Shown: in pieces, positions 51,579-59,137 of the stretch | Layout of the letters: each line of letters starts with the position of its first letter | Numbering within the stretch: position 1 is the stretch's first letter | DNA from: Thermohalobaculum sp039815685 | Lineage (GTDB): Bacteria; Pseudomonadota; Alphaproteobacteria; Rhodobacterales; Rhodobacteraceae | Direction: 5' to 3' | DNA length: 64,000 nt | NCBI GenBank assembly: GCA_039815685.1 | Contig: JBCBYV010000002.1 | Span: 265,630-329,629, forward strand | The notes under the pieces: generated by a model | What the model saw: only the letters and a program-made list of their open reading frames with translations | Database searches by the model: none | What the model was told of the DNA's origin: nothing | Position numbers and translations under genes: made by a program

Positions 51579-51872
51579 TTAGGGTCGGCGGAGGGTCTCG
51601 AACACATAGACGCGGATGGCGCTGGCGAGTGGGATCTCGGGGTCCCGCGCTGCGTCGATCTCGGCCGCGAGGGCGTTGAAGCTGAGGTTGCGGGTGCGCG
51701 CGATCTCCCGAAATCCCTGCCAGAAGGGCTCCTCCAGCGTCACGGAACTGCGGTGGCCCTTGATCGTCAGGCTGCGTTTGACGGGCGGATGCCGCCCCGG
51801 AGGCCAGGCGCGCTCGGGATGGGGCGGAGTCTCCGGCGTTGCGGGCGGGACTGCAGGCGGGACTGCGCTCAC
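51579..51872 (-). CDS. Ribbon-helix-helix domain protein
   Basis: A 97-residue protein. The N-terminal third is proline-rich and disordered-looking. The rest matches the RHH_4 type: a strand VKRSLTIKGHRSSVTLEEPF followed by two helices (WQGFREIARTRNLSFNALAAEIDAAR). Such proteins can bind DNA as dimers. It is next to the DUF4169 gene and near fumC, an arrangement common in related genomes. Confidence 0.8.
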   Translation of the reverse strand: MSAVPPAVPPATPETPPHPERAWPPGRHPPVKRSLTIKGHRSSVTLEEPFWQGFREIARTRNLSFNALAAEIDAARDPEIPLASAIRVYVFETLRRP

Positions 51873-51881
51873 GCCGCGCTG

Positions 51882-52067
51882 CTATTCCGTCTTGTCGAGC
51901 CGATGCGCCGCGTGCTCGCGCTCCGCCTTCTCGCGGCGGGCATCGTCGAGGCGCGTGACCGATTTCGTCTGCCCATGACGTGCTGCGTTCTCGTCGGCCC
52001 GCTGGCGCGCTGCCGCGCGACTGAGAGCTTTCCGCCTCTGGCGCAGATTGATCACGTCACCGGGCAT
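51882..52067 (-). CDS. DUF4169 family small protein
   Basis: A 61-residue, highly charged protein beginning MPGDVINLRQRRKALSRA, followed by alternating acidic and basic residues (ARQRADENAARHGQTK). This matches DUF4169, a short alphaproteobacterial family of unknown role. It lies nine bases upstream of the RHH gene, forming a two-gene unit. Confidence 0.8.
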   Translation of the reverse strand: MPGDVINLRQRRKALSRAAARQRADENAARHGQTKSVTRLDDARREKAEREHAAHRLDKTE

Positions 52068-52231
52068 GGGCGCCTCCCTCGGCCTTTTGTGAATGCTGGC
52101 CGAATTCGGCGCGGCTGAAAAGGCCCTATCGCATCAGCGAGATCATCCGTGCCCAAGGTGTCGCGCAGGTTAACGTAACGTTCGAGGTGCGTCTGCTGCG
52201 CCGCACGCGGCGTCGCTCACGCCGCTTAGGA
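52068..52231. other. Intergenic region upstream of DUF4169
   Basis: A gap of about 160 bases. AACGTTACGTTAACC-like bases around 52170-52184 (GGTTAACGTAACGTTCGAGG) include the short dyad AACGTAACGTT. An open frame across this gap encodes an arginine-rich, non-homologous product that I do not accept. Confidence 0.3.
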
Positions 52232-52750
52232 TCAGTCCGCGAGGGCGAGGGCCGAGAGCTCCGCGAACAGGGTCTCGCGCGTCGCTGCCTCGATGCAGTG
52301 AGGGGCAAGCGCCTCGTCGAAACGCGCCCGGTCATCGACCCGGCCGCCTGTGCGAAGGGTGCCCGCGATCGCGTCCAGGATCTCGGCGCCGAGGGTGATG
52401 AGCCGGGGGCGGATCTCCGATTTCAGGTCAGGCGGATTTGTCGGCCGCTCCGCCTCGCCCTGCTCCCATCGCGCGATCGCGCAGCGCTGGATATCCTTCG
52501 CCGCCTCGATCTGCGCGGCGAAGAAGGCGGTGGCCAGCGATCGGTCCAGCCCTTCGGCCGCCGCACGCTCACCTGCTGCTTCGAGGACGACCTTCTCGCG
52601 CTCCTTGTCCTCCACCGGCACGCCCCGAGCATCTTTCCAGGCCGCCACATCCTCCATCACGGCAAGCCGTGCGCCGATCAGCGTGTAGACGTCGGCTTTG
52701 GCTGGAAGGCTCGCGACCGCGAGCAGCACTGCAAGGAGAAGCCCCTTCAT
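52232..52750 (-). CDS. Secreted chorismate mutase (AroQ gamma type)
   Basis: A 172-residue, all-helical protein with a signal peptide (MKGLLLAVLLAVASLPAKA). The first long helix has ARLAVMEDVAAWKDARGVPV with Arg and Lys placed as in AroQ active sites, and EREKVVLEAAGERAAAEGL and FFAAQIEAAKDIQ supply the acidic and glutamine residues. Periplasmic gamma-type mutases convert chorismate to prephenate outside the cytoplasm, where their purpose is not understood. The ATG overlaps the stop of the upstream pentapeptide-repeat gene by four bases. Confidence 0.87.
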   Translation of the reverse strand: MKGLLLAVLLAVASLPAKADVYTLIGARLAVMEDVAAWKDARGVPVEDKEREKVVLEAAGERAAAEGLDRSLATAFFAAQIEAAKDIQRCAIARWEQGEAERPTNPPDLKSEIRPRLITLGAEILDAIAGTLRTGGRVDDRARFDEALAPHCIEAATRETLFAELSALALAD

Positions 52751-53214
52751 GCCGAAGATCCCCTCTCGCGCCGCCAAAGCGCGAGCATTTCCGTCACGAG
52801 CACGCCGTCGATGGTCATACCGTCGAGCTGACAGTCCTCGATCCGCGCGCCGGAGAGGTCTGCATCGCGTATGAGCATGTCTTTCGCCTTCACGCCCTCG
52901 ATGCCGAGACCGTCGAGCGTGGCGCTGGTGATCGACACCTCCGAGAGGTTCACGTTGCGGAGCTTCGCCTTTGCAAGGTTCGCGTTCTCAACCATCGCGC
53001 CCGTCAGATTGACGTCGTCGAGCCGAGCCCCCTCGAGGTTCACGTCGTTGAACGTCGCGCTGGCTAAGTTGGTGTCCTTGAAGCGTGCGCCCTTCAGCAC
53101 CGCCCAGAAGGTCGCCCCCTCGAGATTCACGCCTCTGAAATCCACCGCCGCCATGTCGGCACGCGCGAATACTTCGCCTTGCAGCTGCGGGCCGTCGAAG
53201 GGGTTATCGCTCAT
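52747..53214 (-). CDS. Pentapeptide-repeat protein
   Basis: A 155-residue protein made largely of A(D/N)LXX-like pentapeptides, from VDFRGVNLEGATFW to ADLSGARIEDC. About fifteen to twenty repeats should form a four-sided right-handed beta helix. Some such proteins mimic DNA and protect gyrase, but most have no known role. No signal peptide is seen, so it is probably cytosolic. It is coupled to the secreted chorismate mutase and stands between that gene and fumC. Confidence 0.85.
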   Translation of the reverse strand: MSDNPFDGPQLQGEVFARADMAAVDFRGVNLEGATFWAVLKGARFKDTNLASATFNDVNLEGARLDDVNLTGAMVENANLAKAKLRNVNLSEVSITSATLDGLGIEGVKAKDMLIRDADLSGARIEDCQLDGMTIDGVLVTEMLALWRRERGSSA

Positions 53215-53229
53215 GGGCGCATCGTCCGG

Positions 53230-54621
53230 TCACTTCGGGCCGATCATTTTCTCCGGGCGGACCACGCGGTCGAAGGTCGCCTCGTCGCAGAAGCCGAGCT
53301 TGACCACCTCCTCGCGCAGCGTCGTGCCGTTCTTGTGCGCGGTCTTCGCCACGGTCGTCGCGTTGTCGTAGCCGATCTCGGGGGCCAGCGCTGTCACCAG
53401 CATCAGGCTCTCGTTCATGAGCTTGGTGATGCGCTCCTCGTTCGCCGCGATCCCGTCGACGCAGTTATCCGTGAACGCAACCGCCGCATCGCCCAGAAGC
53501 TGCATCGACTGGAGGAGGTTGTAGATCATCATCGGCTTGAAGACGTTGAGCTCGAAATGGCCCTGACTGCCCGCAAAGCCGATGGCCGCGTCGTTGCCCA
53601 TCACATGCGCGCAGACCTGGGTCAGCGCCTCACACTGGGTCGGGTTGACCTTGCCGGGCATGATCGAGGAGCCGGGCTCGTTCTCCGGCAGGCTGAGCTC
53701 GCCGAGGCCGCAGCGCGGGCCCGAGCCGAGGAAGCGGATGTCGTTGGCAATCTTGAAGAGGCTGGCGGCCACCGTCTTGAGCGCGCCGGACATCTCGACG
53801 ACTGCATCGTGTGCTGCCAGCGCCTCGAACTTGTTGGGTGCGGTCTCGAAGGGGAGGCCGGTGATCTCGCTGATCTTCTCCGCCACTTTCTCGTCGAAGC
53901 CGGGTTTGGTGTTGAGGCCCGTGCCGACCGCCGTGCCGCCCTGGGCGAGGAAGTAGATGTTGTCGAGAGCCTGATCGACGCGCACGATTCCCTGGCGCAC
54001 CTGATGGGCGTAGCCGCCGAACTCCTGGCCGAGCGTGAGGGGTGTCGCGTCCTGCGTATGCGTGCGCCCTATCTTGATGATCTTGGCAAACGCCTCGGCC
54101 TTCGCCTCCAGCGAATCGCCGAGCTTGGTGAGCCCCGGGATCAGCACCGCATGTGCGGTCATGGCGGCGGCGATGTGCATCGCGGTCGGGAAGGTGTCGT
54201 TTGAGCTTTGCGAGCGGTTGACGTGGTCGTTGGGATGGACCGGCGACTTAGAGCCCATCTCGCCGCCCAGGATCTCGATCGCGCGGTTCGAGATCACCTC
54301 GTTGGCGTTCATGTTTGATTGGGTGCCCGAGCCCGTCTGCCACACGACCAGCGGGAAGTGGTCATCGAGCTTTCCGTCCACGACCTCCTGCGCGGCCTTC
54401 ACGATGGCCTGGCCGAGTTCGCGCTCGAGCTTTCCTTGCGCCATGTTCGCCTCCGCCGCCGCACGCTTGATGACGCCGAGGGCGCGGACGATGGCGATGG
54501 GCTGCTTCTCCCAGCCGATGGGGAAGTTGGCGATGGAGCGCTGGGTCTGGGCGCCCCAGTAGCGGTCGGCGGGAACCTCGATGTGCCCGAAGCTGTCGGT
54601 CTCGGTGCGCTTGGCGCTCAT
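53230..54621 (-). CDS. fumC: Fumarate hydratase, class II
   Basis: The 463-residue iron-independent fumarase of the TCA cycle. It begins TETDSFGHIEVPADRYWGAQ; signature GSSIMPGKVNPTQCEA lies near residues 317-332, and THTQDATPLTLGQEFGGYA includes the catalytic His-Thr region. The ATG at 54621 matches the normal N-terminus; the extra upstream residues of the open frame are arginine-rich and not homologous. It is followed by the pentapeptide-repeat gene after 15 bases. Confidence 0.96.
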   Translation of the reverse strand: MSAKRTETDSFGHIEVPADRYWGAQTQRSIANFPIGWEKQPIAIVRALGVIKRAAAEANMAQGKLERELGQAIVKAAQEVVDGKLDDHFPLVVWQTGSGTQSNMNANEVISNRAIEILGGEMGSKSPVHPNDHVNRSQSSNDTFPTAMHIAAAMTAHAVLIPGLTKLGDSLEAKAEAFAKIIKIGRTHTQDATPLTLGQEFGGYAHQVRQGIVRVDQALDNIYFLAQGGTAVGTGLNTKPGFDEKVAEKISEITGLPFETAPNKFEALAAHDAVVEMSGALKTVAASLFKIANDIRFLGSGPRCGLGELSLPENEPGSSIMPGKVNPTQCEALTQVCAHVMGNDAAIGFAGSQGHFELNVFKPMMIYNLLQSMQLLGDAAVAFTDNCVDGIAANEERITKLMNESLMLVTALAPEIGYDNATTVAKTAHKNGTTLREEVVKLGFCDEATFDRVVRPEKMIGPK

Positions 54622-54850
54622 GGCCGCTCTCCCCTTGTCTGCTCGGAGGCCCCTCTTAGCGAGGCGCGCGGCCCGGGCCAATGGGTGGCGGCGCATGTCG
54701 ATCACTCGCCTCTGAACGCGCCGGTGGAACGTCCCGGGAAATCCGCATTCGCTGCGACGACGCCCGTGCTTTCGCCGTGGGTTTCGCTAGAGAGGGCGTC
54801 CGCGGGTGCAGGGTGCCCGATCCGTTCACATGTTCAGAAGACTGATCGAG
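54622..54850. other. Divergent region between fumC and the ATP-grasp gene
   Basis: About 230 bases containing the fumC promoter region on one side and the ATP-grasp leader on the other. I see no clear operator dyad or promoter boxes. Confidence 0.25.
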
Positions 54851-55636
54851 ATGCAGTGGATACTTCAGGAGTTCGAGGACACAACGAAGCTTGCCGCCGC
54901 GCTGGACCGGCTCGGCATCGGCTACAGCTGGCACAAGGTGGTGCCGTTCGTCGGCGATCTCTCGCCCGAACCCGAGATCCCGGATCCGAATGCGGTCGTG
55001 CTCTTCGGCTCCTACACGCTCTGGCGCTATGCCGAGGCGCGCGCTCTCAAGCCCGGCGTCTTCCGCATTCGTCCCTTCGTGCGGGAGGAGGCCTGGCAGC
55101 CCTACCTTCTCAACGGTGCCGACGCGCTCTTTCTCACCCTGCGGGACGTTCCGGCGAAGCTCGTCGATGACGGGAGCGACTGGTTCATCCGGCCGGTCGA
55201 AGACAGCAAGGAGGAGCCGGGGCGCGTCCGCTCCACCGGCGATATCATCCGGCTGGCGGAGAAGGTGACGGCGCTCTCGGAGGATGAAATCCCGAAGGGC
55301 TCGCTCCGGCACGACACGCTTCTGATGCTCACGCCACCCGTCTGCATCCTGAAGGAATGGCGGGTCTGGGTCGTGCGCGACGAGGTGGTCACCTGGTCGC
55401 TCTACAAGGAGGGGGCTCGCGTCGTTTACCGCAGCGAGATCGATGACGATGCACTCGCCTTCGCGCGGCGCATGGTGGCGGCGAACCCCGGCTATGCGGA
55501 GGCCTATGTCATCGACATCTGCCAGGCCGAGGACGGGCTGCGGCTGCTCGAGACCAACTGCATCAACGCTGCGGGCTTCTACGAAGCGGATCTGCTCCGC
55601 CTCGCCGATGCCGTGAATCGGCTCGGCGGCGAATAG
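54851..55636 (+). CDS. ATP-grasp (DUF4343) domain protein
   Basis: About 261 residues from ATG 54851; in-frame starts at 54806 and 54830 are possible. After an N-terminal pre-ATP-grasp part (LQEFEDTTKLAAALDRLGIG, VVPFVGDLSPEP), the ATP-grasp region has DWFIRPVEDSKEEPGRV, CILKEWRVWVVRDEVVTWS and a final metal-site motif YVIDICQAEDGLRLLETNCINAAGFY. Members are ATP-dependent ligases of unknown substrates, often seen in phage or peptide-modifying contexts. It stands alone here. Confidence 0.78.
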   Translation: MQWILQEFEDTTKLAAALDRLGIGYSWHKVVPFVGDLSPEPEIPDPNAVVLFGSYTLWRYAEARALKPGVFRIRPFVREEAWQPYLLNGADALFLTLRDVPAKLVDDGSDWFIRPVEDSKEEPGRVRSTGDIIRLAEKVTALSEDEIPKGSLRHDTLLMLTPPVCILKEWRVWVVRDEVVTWSLYKEGARVVYRSEIDDDALAFARRMVAANPGYAEAYVIDICQAEDGLRLLETNCINAAGFYEADLLRLADAVNRLGGE

Positions 55637-55668
55637 GCGGGTTTGTCAGAGGGTTCGACGATTCCGCA

Positions 55669-57168
55669 TCACCCTCTGAAGACCGGACCGAGGGGGCCGA
55701 GGCGCAGGCCCGGGCGGAGGTGGCGGTAGGGGATCGTGTCGAGCCGGCATGCGAAGCCGCCCGGGGCTTCGGCCACGAGCACGGCCTCGGCGATGGGCTC
55801 GAAATCCGCGCGGAAATGCACCGTGCTCTTGACCGCGAGGATGCGGGCGGCGCGGGGGTCGAGGCCGATATGGGTGAAGATTGCGCGGTCGAGGCACTGG
55901 CTTCGCCATGAGCCGACCACGACGCGGACGCCGGCCGTCCCACCGAGCACGCGGAGGACTGTTGTTGGGCCGAGGACCGCCTTGCCCCCGCCATAGACCT
56001 CGCCCGTAAAGTGGCACTCCCCGTTGCCGAGCGTCTCGACCATAAAGCGTCCCTCGAAGGGTGCGTCGCCCGCGACGCCTGAGCGGCCGCCGAGCGCGTC
56101 CTCGATGGTCGCACCCACGCCTGCTTCATGGGCGCGTGCGGCCATGATCGGGTCGTTGAGAAGGGCGAGGAGCGCGTCCTCCGCCCCGCCCTCCACCAGC
56201 GCGCGCAGAACGCCCGTCGTGTCCGAAGTCGCGCCGGCACCTGGATTATCCTGAACGTCCGCAATGACGACCGGGCGACCCATCGGCATGGACATCGCCT
56301 TCGCGACCGCGGCTTCCGGGCTCAGCATCGTCGTGTCGAACTGCGGCTCCGCTGCGATCAGCGCTGCGAGGAGACGATCCGCCGCCTCGTCTGCCGTCCT
56401 CTGATCCGGTCCGTAGGCGAGGATGGCCGGACCCGTGTAGGGCGTGTCGGCGGCGGTGAAGCCGAGCGCGAGTTCGGCATGGGTGCCGGGGGCTGAGGCT
56501 GCGACGTCGCGATAGAGGCTGGCCAACGGTTCGTGCGCCGTCTGCTGGGCATGGGTGGACAGCAGGAACGGCGCGCTTCGGCGCGCTGCTGCCGGTGGTC
56601 CCTCGGCCATGCAGCGGCGGAGGAGCGGCAGGGCGCGTGCGCCGGTCTCCGCCATGTCAAGATGAGGATAGGTGCGATAGACGGTGATTATACTTGTTAG
56701 GTCAACGAGTTGCTGGCTGATATTGGCGTGCAGATCAAGGCTGGCGGCGATGGGTAGGTCAGGACCGAGAGCCGTCCGCACCCGTTCGAGGAGAGCGCCC
56801 TCGCCGTCGTCATGGGCCTCGGTCACCATCGCGCCGTGGAGGTCGAGGTAGAGGGCGTCGATGGGACCTGCGGCAGAGAGCAGGGCGAGAAGGCGGGCGG
56901 TGATGGTCTCGAAGGCCTCCGTCGTCACATGCGCGGCCGGCTCCGCTGCGCACCAGAGGAGGGGGACGAGGTCGATGTCGCCCGCCCTCTCGGCCGCATC
57001 GACGAAGCCAGCGGTGGGGAGGTTGAGGCCGCGCGTGCCCGTTATGACCCTCGGCCCCTCCAGCAAACCGGGCCAGCTGTCGGCTTCCTCGAACTCGCGC
57101 AGTCCTGCGCGCATCGGCGCGAAGGTATTGGTTTCATGCTGAAAACCGGCGACGGCGATCCGCGGCAT
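55669..57168 (-). CDS. MlrC (M81) family metallopeptidase
   Basis: A 499-residue protein of the M81 family named after microcystinase MlrC. It begins MPRIAVAGFQHETNTFAPMR, with the metal ligands in HETNTF, in LDLHGAMV and in SLDLHANIS, then YRTYPHLDMAETG. The C-terminal domain has VVIADVQDNPGAGATSDTT. These enzymes hydrolyse amide bonds of small or linear peptides and related compounds. The ATG at 57168 overlaps the stop of the upstream sulfotransferase-like gene as TGATG. It is the last gene of a three-gene operon. Confidence 0.88.
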   Translation of the reverse strand: MPRIAVAGFQHETNTFAPMRAGLREFEEADSWPGLLEGPRVITGTRGLNLPTAGFVDAAERAGDIDLVPLLWCAAEPAAHVTTEAFETITARLLALLSAAGPIDALYLDLHGAMVTEAHDDGEGALLERVRTALGPDLPIAASLDLHANISQQLVDLTSIITVYRTYPHLDMAETGARALPLLRRCMAEGPPAAARRSAPFLLSTHAQQTAHEPLASLYRDVAASAPGTHAELALGFTAADTPYTGPAILAYGPDQRTADEAADRLLAALIAAEPQFDTTMLSPEAAVAKAMSMPMGRPVVIADVQDNPGAGATSDTTGVLRALVEGGAEDALLALLNDPIMAARAHEAGVGATIEDALGGRSGVAGDAPFEGRFMVETLGNGECHFTGEVYGGGKAVLGPTTVLRVLGGTAGVRVVVGSWRSQCLDRAIFTHIGLDPRAARILAVKSTVHFRADFEPIAEAVLVAEAPGGFACRLDTIPYRHLRPGLRLGPLGPVFRG

Positions 57169-57932
57169 CAGGCGCCCTTCGTGGCGGACTGAGTTGCGGG
57201 GCGGAGGCGGTGGGCGTGGAGGTGGCGGTAGTGGGGCAGGCAACGCGCGTGGACCTCCTGCACCCGCTCGGGCATCTCGGCGATGTCGATATAGGTGCGC
57301 GGTTGCGGCTTCAGACCGTCGGAGTTTCGGAGATTGGCGTGGAAGCTGCCGCCGTCCCACCAGCTCACCTCGTCCCGGGCGCCGGGCTCCCAGGTGAGGG
57401 CGGCGGGCAGGAAGGGGATGCCGACGGCGTTGCACCAGGCCTCGACGACGCCTGCCGGATCTTCCAAGAGATCGTCGCTGTCGATGACCGGCGGCGCCTT
57501 CCCGTCCTGCTCCGCGATCAGGTCGAAGAGCCGGCGCTGCTCGGTGAAGCCCACCTCTTTCTCGTGGAAATCCGGCCACTTAGCATGGATCGAAGTGATG
57601 GTCTTGGCCGGGTCGCGGATCAGGAAGGAGTGGGTGAAGAGACTGAGGAACGCCCCGTCCCAGTAGTGGTCGAGATAGTGGGGAAAGTCCTTGGTGAAGA
57701 CCGGCCGCTCCGTCGCTGCCGCGCGCAACGTCGCCTCCACGCTCTCTAGGGTGAGCCCGGGCGTCCGCAGGCTATCGGGCGTTGCCCGGGGCCAAAGGGG
57801 GGCCTCGCCTTGATACCACGCCTCGCCGAAGGGTTCGTGGAAGCAGGTCATATCGCCACGCTGGCGCATCATCCACTCGAAGGCGGTGGAGGTGGAGCGG
57901 GGTACGGCCCAGAGGGCCACGATCGGGTGCAT
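57168..57932 (-). CDS. Sulfotransferase-like P-loop protein
   Basis: A 254-residue protein. The N-terminal VALWAVPRSTSTAFEWMM corresponds to the 5'-phosphosulfate-binding loop and SFLIRDPAKTITSIHAKWPD to the 3'-phosphate motif of sulfotransferase-fold proteins. FHEPFGEAWYQGE lies between them. Related proteins are often annotated as sulfotransferase family or HAD-like without proof of activity. Its ATG overlaps the stop of the racemase-like gene, and its stop overlaps the MlrC start, so all three are tightly coupled. Confidence 0.78.
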   Translation of the reverse strand: MHPIVALWAVPRSTSTAFEWMMRQRGDMTCFHEPFGEAWYQGEAPLWPRATPDSLRTPGLTLESVEATLRAAATERPVFTKDFPHYLDHYWDGAFLSLFTHSFLIRDPAKTITSIHAKWPDFHEKEVGFTEQRRLFDLIAEQDGKAPPVIDSDDLLEDPAGVVEAWCNAVGIPFLPAALTWEPGARDEVSWWDGGSFHANLRNSDGLKPQPRTYIDIAEMPERVQEVHARCLPHYRHLHAHRLRPATQSATKGA

Positions 57933-58801
57933 CAAAAAGCTCCGAGGCTGGAGAGCAATTGGCCGTGGCGACGGCTGGCATTGCCGGGCGGGGCGACGCC
58001 GAGGGTCTTGAAGAGCTGCCAGTAGAGGGCCGTGTCCGACGAGACGATGGGCTTTCCGACAAGGGCTTCGAGGTGGCGTTCGATGGAGACCATGCGTTCG
58101 GGCAGGCCATCGGCGTTCCGGAAGTTGGGCATGCCATTCACGACGTAGGCATCGGCATTCGGGGCGCGCTCGGCGAGGCGCTGCATAGAGCGGGCCGCCA
58201 TCTCGCCCGGGAAGATCCAGGTGAGGGCGTTCACCTCCTCCTGACTTTCGTAGAGGCCAAGATCGACGAAGTTGCCGACCGCGACGAGGTCGAACCCTGC
58301 CTCCTGCAGGAACCGCGCGATCCCGTCCCGCCAGTCCGGCCAGTAATAGACCGAGTTGAGGGCGATGCGCTCGGCGCCGAGCGCGCGCAACCCCTCGACG
58401 AGGCACCAGCCGGCCATGTGAAAGGGCGTCTCGTAGGTCTCGCTCACGCGCGCCTGAAAAGCTTCGATCTCGGCCGGGGTACGCCCGCCCGCATGGACCC
58501 AGTTGGTGCCGACCTGCCCGCAGGCCGAGGCGCCGCTATTGGCCATGCATTCGACGAACTCCTCGAGGAGGCCGAAGTTCTTCGCGCGCTGGCCGAGCTC
58601 GTGCGCGTAGGCCGGCACATGGAGGAGGCGGCCATGCACGCCGATGGTGGGCGGCGCGATGCGGAGGAAGTCGCTCGGTGCGGCATCGAAGTCGTGCGGC
58701 GGCCCGGTGAAGCCCACCTGATGCGGGAAGAGCAGATTGCTCGCGTCCTTCCAGCGTTCGGGCTTCGCGTAGGGGAGGGTGGGGCTCTCGGTCTCAGGCA
58801 T
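57932..58801 (-). CDS. Asp/Glu racemase superfamily protein (maleate isomerase/arylmalonate decarboxylase-like)
   Basis: A 289-residue protein of the racemase fold. The N-terminal half has FVECMANSGASACGQVGTNW, which may hold the first catalytic cysteine. The second half has AYVVNGMPNFRNADG where family members carry a cysteine before T-N-x-R, and SSDTALYWQLFKTLG, the usual following motif. The second cysteine is therefore replaced by Gly or Met. GAGGAT six bases upstream fixes ATG 58801. It heads the operon with the sulfotransferase-like and MlrC genes. Confidence 0.72.
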   Translation of the reverse strand: MPETESPTLPYAKPERWKDASNLLFPHQVGFTGPPHDFDAAPSDFLRIAPPTIGVHGRLLHVPAYAHELGQRAKNFGLLEEFVECMANSGASACGQVGTNWVHAGGRTPAEIEAFQARVSETYETPFHMAGWCLVEGLRALGAERIALNSVYYWPDWRDGIARFLQEAGFDLVAVGNFVDLGLYESQEEVNALTWIFPGEMAARSMQRLAERAPNADAYVVNGMPNFRNADGLPERMVSIERHLEALVGKPIVSSDTALYWQLFKTLGVAPPGNASRRHGQLLSSLGAF

Positions 58802-59107
58802 CGGCGATCCTCGTTCGTCTCGACCGATCTTGCCGCGCGATGGACGGCCCGGCTCGCCCGTAGCGCTGGTCCGATGTCGCTTTTGGCGCGCATGGGGTGG
58901 GGCGAGCGCCCGGTCGAGGCGGTCATCCCGGTCATGATGGCGCGGGCGAGGTCGATGCTGGTCGGGGTATGGTCCACGTTCTCCGGCGCGCGGGCTTCTG
59001 TTCACGATTGATTTGAACGGATTGTGCGGCTTCGTGTCGGCACGTGAGGGGCTGCGCGGTGCTATGGTCGTGTTCCGAACGCGGGCCGGCGCCACTTAAC
59101 GAAGCTC
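58802..59107. other. Divergent region between the racemase-like operon and the radical SAM gene
   Basis: About 305 bases of divergent regulatory space. GATTGATTTGAACGGATTGTG near 59005-59025 is slightly AT-richer and may carry the plus-strand promoter. No strong dyad was found. Confidence 0.3.
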
Positions 59108-59137
59108 ATGCACCGCAACAGCCGCAGGACGTCCGCG

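Noticed and set aside
52126..52335. Minus-strand frame of 69 codons overlapping the chorismate mutase end
   Set aside because: The product is nearly half Arg and Ser and overlaps a motif-supported gene in another frame.
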